From: Chloroflexota bacterium
Lineage (GTDB): Bacteria > Chloroflexota > Anaerolineae > Promineifilales > Promineifilaceae
Reading direction: 5' to 3'
Assembly: GCA_018004935.1 (NCBI GenBank)
Contig: JAGNBF010000021.1
Location: forward strand, 1-64,000
Length of the DNA stretch: 64,000 bases
Position numbers and translations under genes: made by a program. The notes below the pieces were generated by a model. That model was not told where the DNA came from. It worked only from the letters and a program-made list of their open reading frames with translations, and made no database searches. Positions 12,001-17,988 of this stretch are shown one piece after another (the first letter of the stretch is position 1; each line of letters begins with the position of its first letter).

Positions 12001-13650
12001 CATGTTGCCCAGTTCGTCTTTGGGCCAGTTGAGGACGTTGAAGGCGTACCAGAGGCGGTCGGGGTTGGTGGGGCGGAGTTGCAGGTCTACGTAGGTGTAA
12101 CTGCCGGGGTTGAGGCCGGTGAGGGTGATTTGGAGCGGGTTGGCGGCGGTGAAGGTAACGGCGGTGCCATTGTCGGCCCGACTGGCAACGAGTCGGGAAA
12201 TGTCTACTTTGTCGGGTACGCCGTCGCCATCGTCGTCGAAGTCGTACAGGTCGGGGGTGTTATCGCCATCGGTGTCTACATTCCATTCCTGACCGTCGAG
12301 GACGGAGTCGTTATTGCTGTCGGCGACGGTGGGGTTGCCGTACCAGGTTTGTCCCCCCAGAGCGAAGCCGATGATTTCGTCACGGTCGGGTATACCATCG
12401 AAGTCAGAATCGTCTTGTAACCGGTTGGTGCCGAGGAGTTTTTCGTTGGCATCGGTGAGGCCGTCTTCGTCGGTGTCGAGGGTGGAAGGTTGTTGGTTGG
12501 GGGTGGCGGGTGGGGTGTAGAGGGTGGGCGAGGTGTTGGTGAGGGCGGCGAGGTCGGTGGTGGTGTCTTGCGCGGCCGCGTTCTCTTCCTGCTGTTCCTT
12601 AAATGCCACAAGCTGTTCACTCTGCTCACTGGCGGCCTGGGCCTGCACCAACGGGGTAAACAACATGAAGGCCGCCATCACGCTAAACACCACGTTCTGG
12701 GTACGCCGGTTGGGGCGCATGATGATGACCATAAACAACGAAACGCCCAACAGGGCGGTCAGACTAAAACCCAACTCCGGCAGGCTGGGCAGGGGCAAAC
12801 GGGCGAAGATGTTACTGATGACTCGCCCCGGCTGAGTCCAGATAGCCGCCAGGGAGACCCCTTCGTAGCTGTTGAATTGCACGTCTAGCGTGGCTTCGGT
12901 GCGATAATCGGTGTTCGCGGCCGCGGGGATGTTCAGTGTGACAATTTCCCGCACCGGCAGACCCCGCGTATCTACCCATAACTCCCCCGTGCCGGTCAGG
13001 TTTTGTAAATGTTCCGGCACTTGCAAGGCCACGCCCGCCGGTAACTGATTCGTCTCCACCAGATGTTCCTGGCTGATGCGGGTCAGCCGTTGGGCATAGG
13101 TGGGACCGTCTACGTTGAACTGATAAATGGTGTAAGATGTATCCGGCGTGGCATCCGTCGCCGATTCGGCCACCACCTGAATATCGGTAGCGACATCCAG
13201 AAAGGCCAGAAAGTCCCCACCGGGGGCAAAACCGACATTAAGCTCATTACCGGCTTGCCAGTCTCCATCACCTACCCGCGTTTCAACCTGGCCATCGGCC
13301 AGACGCAGTTGGTAGGCCGAACTTTCATCCAGCACATTGACGCCGCCCCCCCACAGAGCCAGGAGTAGCTCTTCATCGCGCAGGTTGTTTTCCCCTTCCA
13401 GATACAGGGTATCGGTTTTGCTAAAACGGCCGATATTACTGACTGTCGGCAAGGGAATGGTCTTGCTTTCGACACTGGCGGTAAAGGCGTAACGGTCGCT
13501 ATTTTGCACATTGCGCCATACCTGATCCACTTCACCAGAGGCGGAAACCGGTTCGGCAAACCATAACCGGTAACTGGTGGCGGCCAGCAGAAGGATAATG
13601 AGGGCGATGAGGGGACGATGTAGTTTGCGTTGGCGGATGATATCTTTCAT
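1..13650 (-). CDS. Giant modular surface/secreted protein (partial, at least 4550 aa; C-terminus beyond window)
   Basis: Translating the minus strand from the ATG at 13650 I found no stop codon down to base 1. The AAAGGAAG ribosome site lies just upstream. Approximate residues: signal-anchor helix 13-31; an extracytoplasmic domain 35-280 that looks LolA/LppX-like; two hydrophobic segments 291-337; TSP type 3 calcium repeats (DTDEDGLTD, DSDFDGIPD) 391-487; a hydrophobic cluster 1044-1212; a second TSP3 block 1442-1551; Ig-like modules up to about 1945; a LamG/concanavalin-like domain 1946-2143; YWTD/LY propeller motifs (GKLYWAEM, LYWTQG) 2344-2467; a CARDB/DUF11-like domain 2659-2781. From about 2789 there are three tandem units of about 665 aa, each a YWTD-type propeller followed by PPC (pre-peptidase C-terminal) domains with DxYEPN motifs. 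The third unit is cut by the window edge after a poly-proline linker. The role is probably adhesion, envelope or matrix; no catalytic domain was recognised. It carries 18 GCGGCCGC sites. Confidence 0.93.
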   Translation of the reverse strand, partial: MKDIIRQRKLHRPLIALIILLLAATSYRLWFAEPVSASGEVDQVWRNVQNSDRYAFTASVESKTIPLPTVSNIGRFSKTDTLYLEGENNLRDEELLLALWGGGVNVLDESSAYQLRLADGQVETRVGDGDWQAGNELNVGFAPGGDFLAFLDVATDIQVVAESATDATPDTSYTIYQFNVDGPTYAQRLTRISQEHLVETNQLPAGVALQVPEHLQNLTGTGELWVDTRGLPVREIVTLNIPAAANTDYRTEATLDVQFNSYEGVSLAAIWTQPGRVISNIFARLPLPSLPELGFSLTALLGVSLFMVIIMRPNRRTQNVVFSVMAAFMLFTPLVQAQAASEQSEQLVAFKEQQEENAAAQDTTTDLAALTNTSPTLYTPPATPNQQPSTLDTDEDGLTDANEKLLGTNRLQDDSDFDGIPDRDEIIGFALGGQTWYGNPTVADSNNDSVLDGQEWNVDTDGDNTPDLYDFDDDGDGVPDKVDISRLVASRADNGTAVTFTAANPLQITLTGLNPGSYTYVDLQLRPTNPDRLWYAFNVLNWPKDELGNMQDWDNATFFDHCVKTGGSNCTMSPDDNGEIKFVPMLEVALPDLSNLPRTSGNALDEALLEKYGIAIQPAGDGSYFAYIPLNLVEDPVTGAKVAFQAKLIYQAAANWTPQQARMVWVVNVLNEFYDDAKDARTTIQAGNGVGENNFTVLHAYTDDFYLTGFNVHESRGTQMAIVYEDPAVDVALNDDDALFQMVNGLEGSFMVNRDCDFVNNDGECVGNGQRDLTINEIYRRWNHPTNTGITSSQRWGIGDYLRVQTHTFTHEDQALFEAGSQITPQILTTRFQGSGVQIPHLMYVREDHLRALNMDARNLTNLVRWTGHSLAVNFTNEPVMATAGYKIVPYRYNTTQAAWEAYPMADYADHVRASFAATTAGLPAENNGPEVVEASAFFSTVTVVTMTNGSSKVINTDTNSNYTLMGTLQGAQQFFKPLDISDEKIYNAYNQAIQGVANRFIQQVRFNSEQFVDIFDLVRLYSYVGFKAPVDNTGGGAYDLVLENAATNYRLGFVAFNAALLLGGIAGLILMNTKGRVAGEIIVQATATVGQVLDTMITLSEITNAVKAAFPDEAAFLIKVKVLFSFQSFKSMAFKAGAIGMLVGIGVSWIMFFSLIGKVPIGSVEFYNLLAGAIAATLVAIITFVISLTVVGSIVLAVFAIFDLFTLIICKAGVKAVCDFGLIAAITQAITDWVYQGEVMIDLSGKPPISNIEDLNMNLTHPEQGLVVGNSVRFEAEMFTRVRHTWPKPSVVYHYDSFYTAEDLQSASVVYSLTTSKTTLNTERGRTIWWDAWPYDMATALVPSPGVGWLVPLEKSKVLWEAARFDTILSPVYEFTTPQINREFPLWLNIGMALPRYDCWFSVCSHKTAKTPTSTDLTGKFVLDILPNSITAFYNWSALGVQTDFDGDGIPRLQDPNDTRWDTDSDGVPDQVEIEYGSSLTLTDKDSDGLNDALEIRYSTNPNRADTDGDGLTDTQEVNGYLVTIAGYTFRVTSDPLQRDADKDGISDGTEYRLNQLDPVLFPFHPAVFNDSPVRLYTYMNDEDLVLAVSAQATITTTVFNGLPQNSLLAGGRFTSTLPVELGGLTQARNFTLLPSGSTSIVRNATAIAGSTNVTITTGVAADVVPVGTTPLPPFTDIILDNPVGVIIDNDNPDAPSLTLGNFVEPNVDVIIGGTASDPTSYIALVEVSVNGGAYITATGTSMWAFPVSVPNQPTGSIPIAVRVTDAVGHTRTGNFSLTIDGVSPVTTFDLSAGQTRVVRRNAEGNWTMALTGNSSDALAGVSEVSVQIGSSRAVTVTDPSGAWTLDYPFDDIAFNNDPNPTGPITMTVTTRDNALPTGNAVTQIVPFVVDMTPPTVDLLSHGDDFQLTDGIVLTGTVQDEYTAVSGVEIAFVSAETVFATSQTWLHLPLNDLPETVLFNNVGGEQTQIYCLDDTCPDSYVSGTDGTAAQFDGNDIVRSFEDLSLPATERTIALWFNTTCANCGLFSSVQGDFPTLTEHDHDIFLDAGKVCVSFITGPATRELRCSVDNSYNDGQWHQIVHTLGDNGNGLYLDGELAVSSPTTGSTFTTPDAVLVGYSPAAATPYFTGKLDDVVVYEGDMNATVAASLYRQWQPVTFIPDGSPLSATWAYTVPLGIEGYYQIDMRAADTIGNRSDSRGTWPQFRGPIDTKAPTFNVAVAYSGSGSAAQTLFTGAAYDANLTTTDYDFVCDLDTNQLRYETDPTELEFTQQENARLTGIEATCTQNGFQSSQISIRACDAFGHCAAAVPPQTVAYIGTSQNQLKPVGSLPNGIERTVMSDPQNREMLIERPGQIITDIVIDEAHGKLYWAEMNSGAYNQPASIWRANLDGSSVQQIVPSLSAYAPEALQIAIDPVGNKLYWTQGYQLWWANLDGTLPQVIYAVPDDPGFVGGNRPYHQIGDVAVDLLHGRLILSERRLRFDRPVPGVTIFNHSLVVATQLNGTSPQFLAGVGAGCTYANFYQNVGSGIDPTLCVDQTGGMDVESVAVVNGTAYWTAIDSSWTGSHVYGQPFGGATFTVAPLDLNTSYPGIRTNPLPHLYIPATGNAVYVSVGETIVRGETGGSFSIFGNFRDETPAPVGTQARLSSQLTALAVTQTEQAVQTEPDLAVSLTSPALVMLDGDSSRYDVVVRNNSGLPADSTDLTLALPSGATFIGSNGTCAAASTTVTCDLGRFPSLEQQTISISFTIAASTLTQLSATATVASATADANPADNSATSNSITAAPTLAALPGVPYVYYSTLSELVRVPLIGAPNPEPIQFDNGGTGGAIFAIDNTRGYVFISNALEQLARVNLNGTGYTIIADVNPSNMPNQDVELSVAVDTASGRVYWTEVVTMVYTRIRSANNDGSDVQTVVPIVYGQKGLLFDPILNRLYWVGLDSQQRQYVIYRSNPDGSNVQVVYTAAAGAQIRDLTLDPYAQKLYWIDGITDDGTLFRSDSEGGHLVALDMYIGSDARGLVVLPAQNTLYYSKYGSLYQAELDGNGQTEVVWLGNQRYYGVSNLNPTVFPFIYINPPSSNLAYGLSTPYAASPCVAADPYELNDTPATATTLTAGTYAAALCRSSSDPSLNLDKDVYQVVVPAGQAITATLSSLPANYGLYIQRGDFTVDVSSETGTLAEQVVAANYEPTDAVTYTLTVFPSEPVNSFDTYQLEIELGVAPPNGYTNAQCLAVDPNDLPGEDGNHTFANATPLTVGTAIQGALCYENDSDFFKFTATAGQVVSLDLPTRPADYSILIYAPDGSFRQSFTAPNYAPQVTLDVAGEWRVLVRDNVLTPTDSPYQLLVTDLTCGQNDSYEPNNVAALAADLTGTSRVFASLCAAADLDYYTFQSGANQQLTLNYPANPANATIILNGASGELGRLDPGTQGKFDLSSAGWYTLTVANSGLSGSDALYMFQWQVAAPSAPNTGSPYVYYTDAFHFTRVALSADHIVEPLLVDGGAITWDTLATDTTRGWLYFYDLGANSIIRTDLYGTNPQTIITDANPGGVVSLPHVALAVDEASGRVYWLQPTGASASTASFIMRSNGDGTGTVQVVGNGPSRDSLVVDPIKGYLYWTENDTIRRSDLDGNNVFTLYTATSGNQVRDLAFDPYAQTLYWLDPNQQTLFRANSDGTGVTALVTGLAAGARGVALQPLDNALYYSNGTDMMQAQLDGSGAAAIATLSGTYLGPSNLNPGTYLNTPIGTPGSSLAFGYNTPIVSPCALADIHEPNNDSGTATPLTVITQTVATGALCNTVVPNPTDMDYYRVTLADQKVLTATLTNLPADYRLVIIHPNGYAAAFSDNAGLSDEIGVISNTSGAPVVYDILVMSGTPVQNYDQYQLTLTLGDVPPPPDPGDVDCYYADPYDAPAPGGNGTIGTATDLTLDTPIAAALCYSNDVDMYGFDGLDGQQLTIDLPIRPDNYTLTLYDPSGTAWATPAYGSQVTLDASGRWTIAVSHVPLTPTTSQYQLLVTDESCVSSDTYEPNDSTGEATLLSNNSRVRASLCSDSDVDTYHIWAIAGQQLTLNYPTNSTGSTLAVSSLGTVNTGTQGQFAIASTGWVTITVSNNALSQRAVPYLFQLTLGAPTAPTSDTPYVYYSNASDLTRVAVITRTIEPITMGNGAVGGPTIASDLTRGKMYILDNFERIVRVNFDGTGHEVVIPDADPNNILRFANGLAVDESSGRIYWMEPQLGVVTNLMSANGDGTDVQTLVTTIANERAIAIDPIAGWVYWVEHSLYNGDVIDQIRRANLDGSDVTVVYAAPPGREIHDLVVDPYHQKLYWLDPTQLQLLWADSDGSDVTVLVTTLDGPTRGVVVRPLNNELYYTSGLNLVKTALDGSNPTTLARLEGSYSGVSNLDPGVFYLTGFSTPSSNLALAMSVPYAQPCADAYEPNNSAGTAAAISTGSISSVLCTSNANQNDTQDYYTINVPDGQQLDVTLTNLPQNYGLGLLQNGTWVDSSYTPGLVDEAVTGVNETGAAADYIILVERFGDTTSSNITYTLNVNIGAPTPPPPPPP
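2..5286 (-). repeat. Three tandem approx. 2-kb propeller+PPC coding units in the giant gene
   Basis: The units begin near 5286, 3272 and 1288 (minus strand), recognisable by the phrases VPYVYYSTLSEL, SPYVYYTDAFHF and TPYVYYSNASDL. Each complete unit is about 2.0 kb and encodes one propeller and three PPC domains. The third runs off the window. This is internal duplication at protein level; the DNA has diverged. Confidence 0.8.
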
Positions 13651-13661
13651 GTGAGCTTCCT

Positions 13662-13862
13662 TTACAGGTGGGGGGTGATAGATACGGATAGATGTTGTTC
13701 GATGAAGTTCATCGCTGAGGATAAATCGTCGAAGCCGAAGCGTTCGCGGGTTTGCACGTGTTGCAGAGAAATACGCCAGCCGTGCCCTTGCTCAAACCAG
13801 ACACGCAGAAGCCAGGTACAGTATTCATGGTTATAAACAGGATGAGATTCCTTTTGGAGCAT
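13662..13862 (-). CDS. Small (66 aa) conserved-looking protein, translationally coupled to the giant gene
   Basis: The protein carries WRISLQHVQTRERFGFDDL followed by a final amphipathic helix. I recall the pattern WRxSLxxxxTxxRxGFxxLxxLxxFL from small hypothetical proteins near regulators in Chloroflexota, but I do not know a function. The TAA stop overlaps the AAAGGAAG ribosome site of the giant gene, whose ATG is 11 bases downstream, so the two are probably one transcript. Its own ribosome site is weak. It lies downstream of the SARP-type promoter described at 13935-13966. Confidence 0.7.
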   Translation of the reverse strand: MLQKESHPVYNHEYCTWLLRVWFEQGHGWRISLQHVQTRERFGFDDLSSAMNFIEQHLSVSITPHL

Positions 13863-13906
13863 AGGGCACTGTTACAATTGGATAGAAAAAAGTATTGTCG
13901 GCACGA

Positions 13907-13925
13907 AAAGGGTACGCTACCCTTT
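13907..13925. promoter_or_regulatory. 8-bp inverted repeat in the divergent intergenic region
   Basis: AAAGGGTA and TACCCTTT are separated by CGC. On the minus strand it falls about 10 bases after the proposed -10 box, so it would form a hairpin at the very 5' end of the 66-aa/giant transcript. It may be an operator or an mRNA-stabilising stem; both readings are inference. Confidence 0.45.
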
Positions 13926-13934
13926 ATGTGAGGC

Positions 13935-13966
13935 AGTTTAGCAAGTCACTCTGACCAAACTCTGAC
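13935..13966 (-). promoter_or_regulatory. Candidate SARP-type promoter for the 66-aa ORF and giant gene
   Basis: On the minus strand the heptamer GTCAGAG occurs twice (13960-13966 and 13949-13955) with a 4-bp spacer, giving an 11-bp period. It is followed by exactly 8 bp and then TAAACT (13940-13935), a fair -10 box. Two or more heptameric direct repeats at 11-bp period, with the last 8 bp from the -10 box, is the known layout of streptomycete SARP/AfsR binding sites. The neighbouring divergent gene encodes a SARP, which makes local regulation likely. Confidence 0.55.
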
Positions 13967-13970
13967 CACC

Positions 13971-16900
13971 ATGTTATCCTTGCAGTTACTTGGCTCACCT
14001 CTCATTTGTTGGGGAACACACCCCATCACCCAATTTCGTTCGGCGAAATCGTTGGTACTCCTGGCTTATCTGGCGATGGAACGGGGTGCGCCCCATAGCC
14101 GCACTAGTCTGATTGCCCTGCTCTGGCCAGAGCAACCGGGAGAAAATGGGCGGCAGAATTTGTCGCAGACGTTGACACGTTTACGGGATGCGCTGGGGCC
14201 GGGGGGGAATCTCATTCAGGCCAACCGGCAGGCGGTCTGGCTGGATGAGACAGCGGAAATTGATCTAGATTTTCACACTTTCTGGCGGTTGTTGGCCGAG
14301 GTGGACAAACATAACCACGAAAACAGAACAAGTTGTGCGGTGTGTCAGGGGAAGTTGAGCCACGCGGCCGCGCTCGTTCGTGGTGAACTGCTGGCCGGGG
14401 TGACGGTAGACGACAGCTATTTGTTTGAGGAGTGGCTCCTGCTGGAGCGGGAGCGTGTTCACGAGAGGCTGTTGAGCGTGTTGTCTGACCTGGCCGAAGG
14501 GGCGTTGCACGAGCGGCGTTATGAAGCCGCCATGCAGTACGCCCGGCGGCAGGTAGCTCTGGAAGCGTGGCGCGAATCGGCCCACCGGCAACTGATTCAA
14601 GCCCTGGCGTTGAGTGGGCAACGGAACGCGGCCCTGGCCCAGTACGAACATTGCCGGACGATTTTGGCGCAGGAGTTGGGGGTTGAGCCGACAAAGATAA
14701 CGCAACAGCTCGCGGCCGCAGTCCGAGCCGATACCCTCACCGACAGCCCCCCCGTACCACCCGCCCCCCCCAACCACAATTTACCCAACCGGCTGACCCC
14801 CTTCGTGGGGCGTGAAGCCGAGATCACCACCCTGCTAGGCTGGTTGACCCAAGATGAGTCCGTGCGGCTGATTAGTCTGACCGGGCCAGGGGGTATTGGC
14901 AAAACGAGCCTGGCCCAAGAGGTGGGACGCCGCCTGCTTACCCAACCGGTGCGGGGCCAGCCGCTAGAAGGGGTCTGGTTCATCTCCTTGATCGGTATCC
15001 AGACGGCGGAAAACGTACCGGTGGCGATTGCCAACGCCCTGGATTTACCGTTGCCGAGCCAGGCCGCGGCCGCGACCGCCGTCATCCAGCAGTTGCGCCA
15101 ACGCCGTTTCCTCTTGATTCTGGACAACTTTGAGCAGGTGGTGGAGAGCCGCGCCTGGCTGTTGGAACTACTCCAGGGGGCATCCGGCGTCCGCCTGATT
15201 GTCACCAGCCGGGAGCGGTTGCGCCTGATGGTGGAGCATCGGTTTGATTTGCATGGGTTAGCCACCCCAGCCGAAAACACCGCCCATACCCAGGCCCTCG
15301 ATTATGATGCCAGCCGCCTGTTTCTGGATCGCGCCCGCCGCCTGTACCGTGAGTTCCGCCTGACAGAGACGAACTGGTTGCCCATTGTCCATATTTGCCG
15401 CCTGACAGAAGGGTTGCCGTTGGGGATTGAACTGGCGGTGACGTTGTTGGAAGACAGCGACCCGGCAACGGTAGCCAGGCGCATCACCGAGGACGCGGCC
15501 GCGCTCACCGCCGATTATCTGGATATTGCCCCGCACCAACGGAGCATCCAACTGGTGTTTGAACAATCGTGGGGGCGGCTCTCCCCAGCCGAACAGAGCA
15601 CCCTGAGCCGTTTGAGCATTTTTGAGAGTGAGGAGTTTAGCCGTGCGGCCGCGTTGCATGTTGCCAATAGCGAATGGCGCACCCTGGGGGCACTGGTCAG
15701 AAAATCGCTGGTACGCGCATCCGAAGCCGATGTCTACGCCTTGCATCCCCTGTACAAAGCGTTGGCCGCCCGCAAACTATCTGCCGACCAGACCGACCTG
15801 CGTCATGCCCACGCCGACTACTTTGCCCACCTGCTGACCGAAGCGGTTCCCCCCGTTTTCGACAAACAAAAACATCTGCAACTGCGCTCATTGCTCCCCT
15901 TGTTGCCTGATTTTCGGGCGAGTTGGCACTGGAGCATCGAGATAGCCGATGCTTCTTTGATCGGGCGGTTGGCCGGGCCGTTGTACCGCCTCTTGCGCGA
16001 GACGGCCCAGCTTCAGGAAGGACGGGCCTTGTTTGAGACCGCCTGGCAGACATTGCAGAACAGATGGCCGTTAGCATCGCGGCCGCTGGAGCAAGAAAAG
16101 GTCATGGCAGAGATGTCGGCCCAACTGGGCATCTTTCGCGTCTTTACTGGAGATGTCCATACGGCTCGCCCAGCTTTGGAACTGGCCTTAACCGAATTTG
16201 ACCGGCTCCACATGCTAGAGCTAAGAGGGGGCGCATTAACCGCCCTATCCGATATTCTGGAACGACTGGGGGAGTATGACGCCTGGCTAACCTTGTGGCA
16301 GGCAGAGCTGAAAAGGGCTGAGGCGGGCAACGACCTGTTGCACCTGAACCGTACCCTCGGCAATTTGGGATCGGCTTATTACCACATGGGTCAATTAGAG
16401 GAAGCGCGGGACATTTATCAGCGCACGGTGGAAACGGCATTTGCGGCTGAGGTTCCCGACTATGATAATGCCATCACGATGAACAATTTGGGGTTGGCGG
16501 AGATGGAGTTGGGTAATTTACCCCAGGCTCGCTTCTGGCTGGAGAAGAGTTTGCAGATTCGCCGCCAGTATGCCAACACGTATCGGATTGCGGCCGCGTT
16601 GCGGGGATTAGGTTTGTTGGCGATGGAGGAAGGGGATTACGCGGCCGCGCAGGAACATCTAAACGAAGCCATGGCTTACTTCAAACAATCGGGGCGGGTA
16701 GACAGGCTGGCCCCGGCCCATCTGGCTTTGGGGCAACTGGCCCTGCGGCGGGGCGATTTGCCCACCGCTGAACGGCAGATTCGGCAGGCGTTGGCCTACA
16801 CCGCCGAGTTACAGCAGACGGCGCAGGGGTTGAAAGCGTTGTGGCATTGGGCGGAATATTTGTGGGCGGCGGGGCGAGAGAGTGAAGCGCGGCCGCTGTT

Positions 16901-17033
16901 GGCCTATTTGTTGGGACATCAAAACACATCCGGTCTGCTGACGCGGACGATCAACGAGTTTTTGACGATGCAGAAGATTACGATTGAACCTGCGGCGTCA
17001 TCTGGGGATGTGAATTGGCAATCATGGGTGTAA
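13971..17033 (+). CDS. SARP-family transcriptional regulator with BTAD, NB-ARC ATPase and TPR domains
   Basis: This 1020-aa protein has the AfsR-type order. A winged-helix DNA-binding domain (about 1-95, with WPEQPGENGRQNLSQTLTRL typical of SARP) is followed by a bacterial transcriptional activator domain (100-255), an NB-ARC-type ATPase from FVGREAE (about 277) with Walker A GPGGIGKTS (about 305) and Walker B LLILDNFEQ (about 381), and TPR-like repeats at about 720-980. Such proteins bind direct repeats and recruit RNA polymerase; the ATPase/TPR part senses a partner or ligand. The ATG is only 5 bases after the direct repeats of the shared promoter region and has no ribosome site, so its own mRNA may be leaderless or driven from upstream. 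It diverges from the giant gene, its most likely target. It holds 9 GCGGCCGC sites. Confidence 0.92.
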   Translation: MLSLQLLGSPLICWGTHPITQFRSAKSLVLLAYLAMERGAPHSRTSLIALLWPEQPGENGRQNLSQTLTRLRDALGPGGNLIQANRQAVWLDETAEIDLDFHTFWRLLAEVDKHNHENRTSCAVCQGKLSHAAALVRGELLAGVTVDDSYLFEEWLLLERERVHERLLSVLSDLAEGALHERRYEAAMQYARRQVALEAWRESAHRQLIQALALSGQRNAALAQYEHCRTILAQELGVEPTKITQQLAAAVRADTLTDSPPVPPAPPNHNLPNRLTPFVGREAEITTLLGWLTQDESVRLISLTGPGGIGKTSLAQEVGRRLLTQPVRGQPLEGVWFISLIGIQTAENVPVAIANALDLPLPSQAAAATAVIQQLRQRRFLLILDNFEQVVESRAWLLELLQGASGVRLIVTSRERLRLMVEHRFDLHGLATPAENTAHTQALDYDASRLFLDRARRLYREFRLTETNWLPIVHICRLTEGLPLGIELAVTLLEDSDPATVARRITEDAAALTADYLDIAPHQRSIQLVFEQSWGRLSPAEQSTLSRLSIFESEEFSRAAALHVANSEWRTLGALVRKSLVRASEADVYALHPLYKALAARKLSADQTDLRHAHADYFAHLLTEAVPPVFDKQKHLQLRSLLPLLPDFRASWHWSIEIADASLIGRLAGPLYRLLRETAQLQEGRALFETAWQTLQNRWPLASRPLEQEKVMAEMSAQLGIFRVFTGDVHTARPALELALTEFDRLHMLELRGGALTALSDILERLGEYDAWLTLWQAELKRAEAGNDLLHLNRTLGNLGSAYYHMGQLEEARDIYQRTVETAFAAEVPDYDNAITMNNLGLAEMELGNLPQARFWLEKSLQIRRQYANTYRIAAALRGLGLLAMEEGDYAAAQEHLNEAMAYFKQSGRVDRLAPAHLALGQLALRRGDLPTAERQIRQALAYTAELQQTAQGLKALWHWAEYLWAAGRESEARPLLAYLLGHQNTSGLLTRTINEFLTMQKITIEPAASSGDVNWQSWV

Positions 17034-17221
17034 CGTAATCTCTCGTGGGGATGATCGTATGGCGCAATTTTTGGGGGTGAGGGGTATCTTCTCAATGTTT
17101 CGGGGCCAACGAGGCCTGAGCCTATGGCAGGCCGTTAGTTTCGACAGGCTCAACCCATGTCACCGCGCTTTATGGAAAAATTACGGCAAAAGCCCGAAAA
17201 CGGCGCGGAAAAAAGCTCCTC

Positions 17222-17330
17222 GGTTCTTTGGGAATTCAGGGGGTTGACACCAGATGTAGGAGCTGGCCTGGTGCCTGTCCCGTGCGGGGCAACCACAAGG
17301 GTTGCCCGTACCCCACAACCCCAAAGAACC
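17222..17330 (+). mobile_element. MITE copy A (ISL3-type ends)
   Basis: The copy starts GGTTCTTTGGG and ends CCCCAAAGAACC. The core has the TTGACACC box and the hairpin GGGCAACC/GGGTTGCCC. Flanking 8-mers AGCTCCTC and ATCTCCGC match at 6 of 8 positions, so it is an older insertion. The rest of the gene-free stretch 17034-17375 shows nothing I recognise. Confidence 0.8.
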
Positions 17331-17375
17331 ATCTCCGCCACCTGTCGCCTTACCCGAGAGTTCCCCAAGACGCTT

Positions 17376-17876
17376 TTAGAGAAGCGCACGCTCGATCCAA
17401 TCAATAGCCTGACCACTGGCAATCGCTTTGGGAGTTACCCGAAGCACACGCCACCCATACAATGCGGCTTCATTCAGCTTTTCTGCATCTTTTTCGTAAC
17501 CGGTACCACTGTTGTGTCGTCCGCCTTCGCGGACAGTGACCATGCGGCCGTTTTGTAAGCGCCGCTTTACCTGTTGCCCACAGTGATGGCAGATGACTGG
17601 CCGGGCAAAAAGTCCCCCATCCACCTCTACAGCTACCAGATAACCATGGGGCTTCCAATCCATATCGAAACGCCATTTTCTTTCGGCATGGAAAATGTAC
17701 TCCAGACGAGGGGTCGGCAGATTGCGCTCAGTTATCTGGCGTAATAGTTCACTGAGCCAATGTTGTTTGTCTTTGGGGGGGGCAGGAGTGGGCACGCGGC
17801 CGCGGCCGCGTTTGCGTGGTTTCCTGGCTGATTGCGGTTGATAATGAAATGCCTTCAGGTATGTCTCGAGGTCCAT
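17376..17876 (-). CDS. Orphan phage-type PD-(D/E)XK endonuclease-like protein with a zinc-ribbon-like insert
   Basis: The order EYIFHAERKWRFDMDW, then VAVEVDGG, then GRHNSGTGYEKDAEKLN and GWRVLRVTP is that of small phage-associated nucleases of the restriction-endonuclease-like fold. The acidic residues of RFDMDW and AVEVDGG are the probable metal ligands. A CHHCG knuckle lies between the core strands. I prefer the ATG at 17876 because GGGGAG lies 5 bases before it; two in-frame ATGs upstream (17900 and 17915) sit inside a long inverted repeat and lack a ribosome site. There are two overlapping GCGGCCGC copies inside the gene. No phage genes are nearby, so it is an orphan, possibly a relic of mobile DNA. 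The biochemical role (nicking, resolving or repair) cannot be decided. Confidence 0.75.
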   Translation of the reverse strand: MDLETYLKAFHYQPQSARKPRKRGRGRVPTPAPPKDKQHWLSELLRQITERNLPTPRLEYIFHAERKWRFDMDWKPHGYLVAVEVDGGLFARPVICHHCGQQVKRRLQNGRMVTVREGGRHNSGTGYEKDAEKLNEAALYGWRVLRVTPKAIASGQAIDWIERALL

Positions 17877-17899
17877 TCCTTCTCCCCAATCATTAGACA

Positions 17900-17988
17900 T
17901 TATCGGTAATAGCATTTGGAAACCTGCCGAAGGTTTGTACCTTTGCGTAGTCAGTTGACATAAACCTTCGGCAGGTTGTTACCGATAA
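17900..17988. repeat. Nested long inverted repeat upstream of the orphan nuclease
   Basis: The outer arms are TTATCGGTAA (17900-17909) and TTACCGATAA (17979-17988). The inner arms AAACCTGCCGAAGGTTT (17920-17936) and AAACCTTCGGCAGGTT (17962-17977) are inverted copies of each other. It would form a large hairpin in the leader of the minus-strand nuclease mRNA. Confidence 0.65.

Noticed and set aside
283..12888. Many plus-strand and other-frame ORFs of 60-316 codons opposite the giant gene
   Set aside because: They are antisense shadows produced by the high GC and codon bias of the minus-strand frame; translations show no family features.
17059..17558. Small plus-strand ORFs across the MITE and opposite the nuclease
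   Set aside because: They are composed of repeat sequence and the complement of the nuclease gene.
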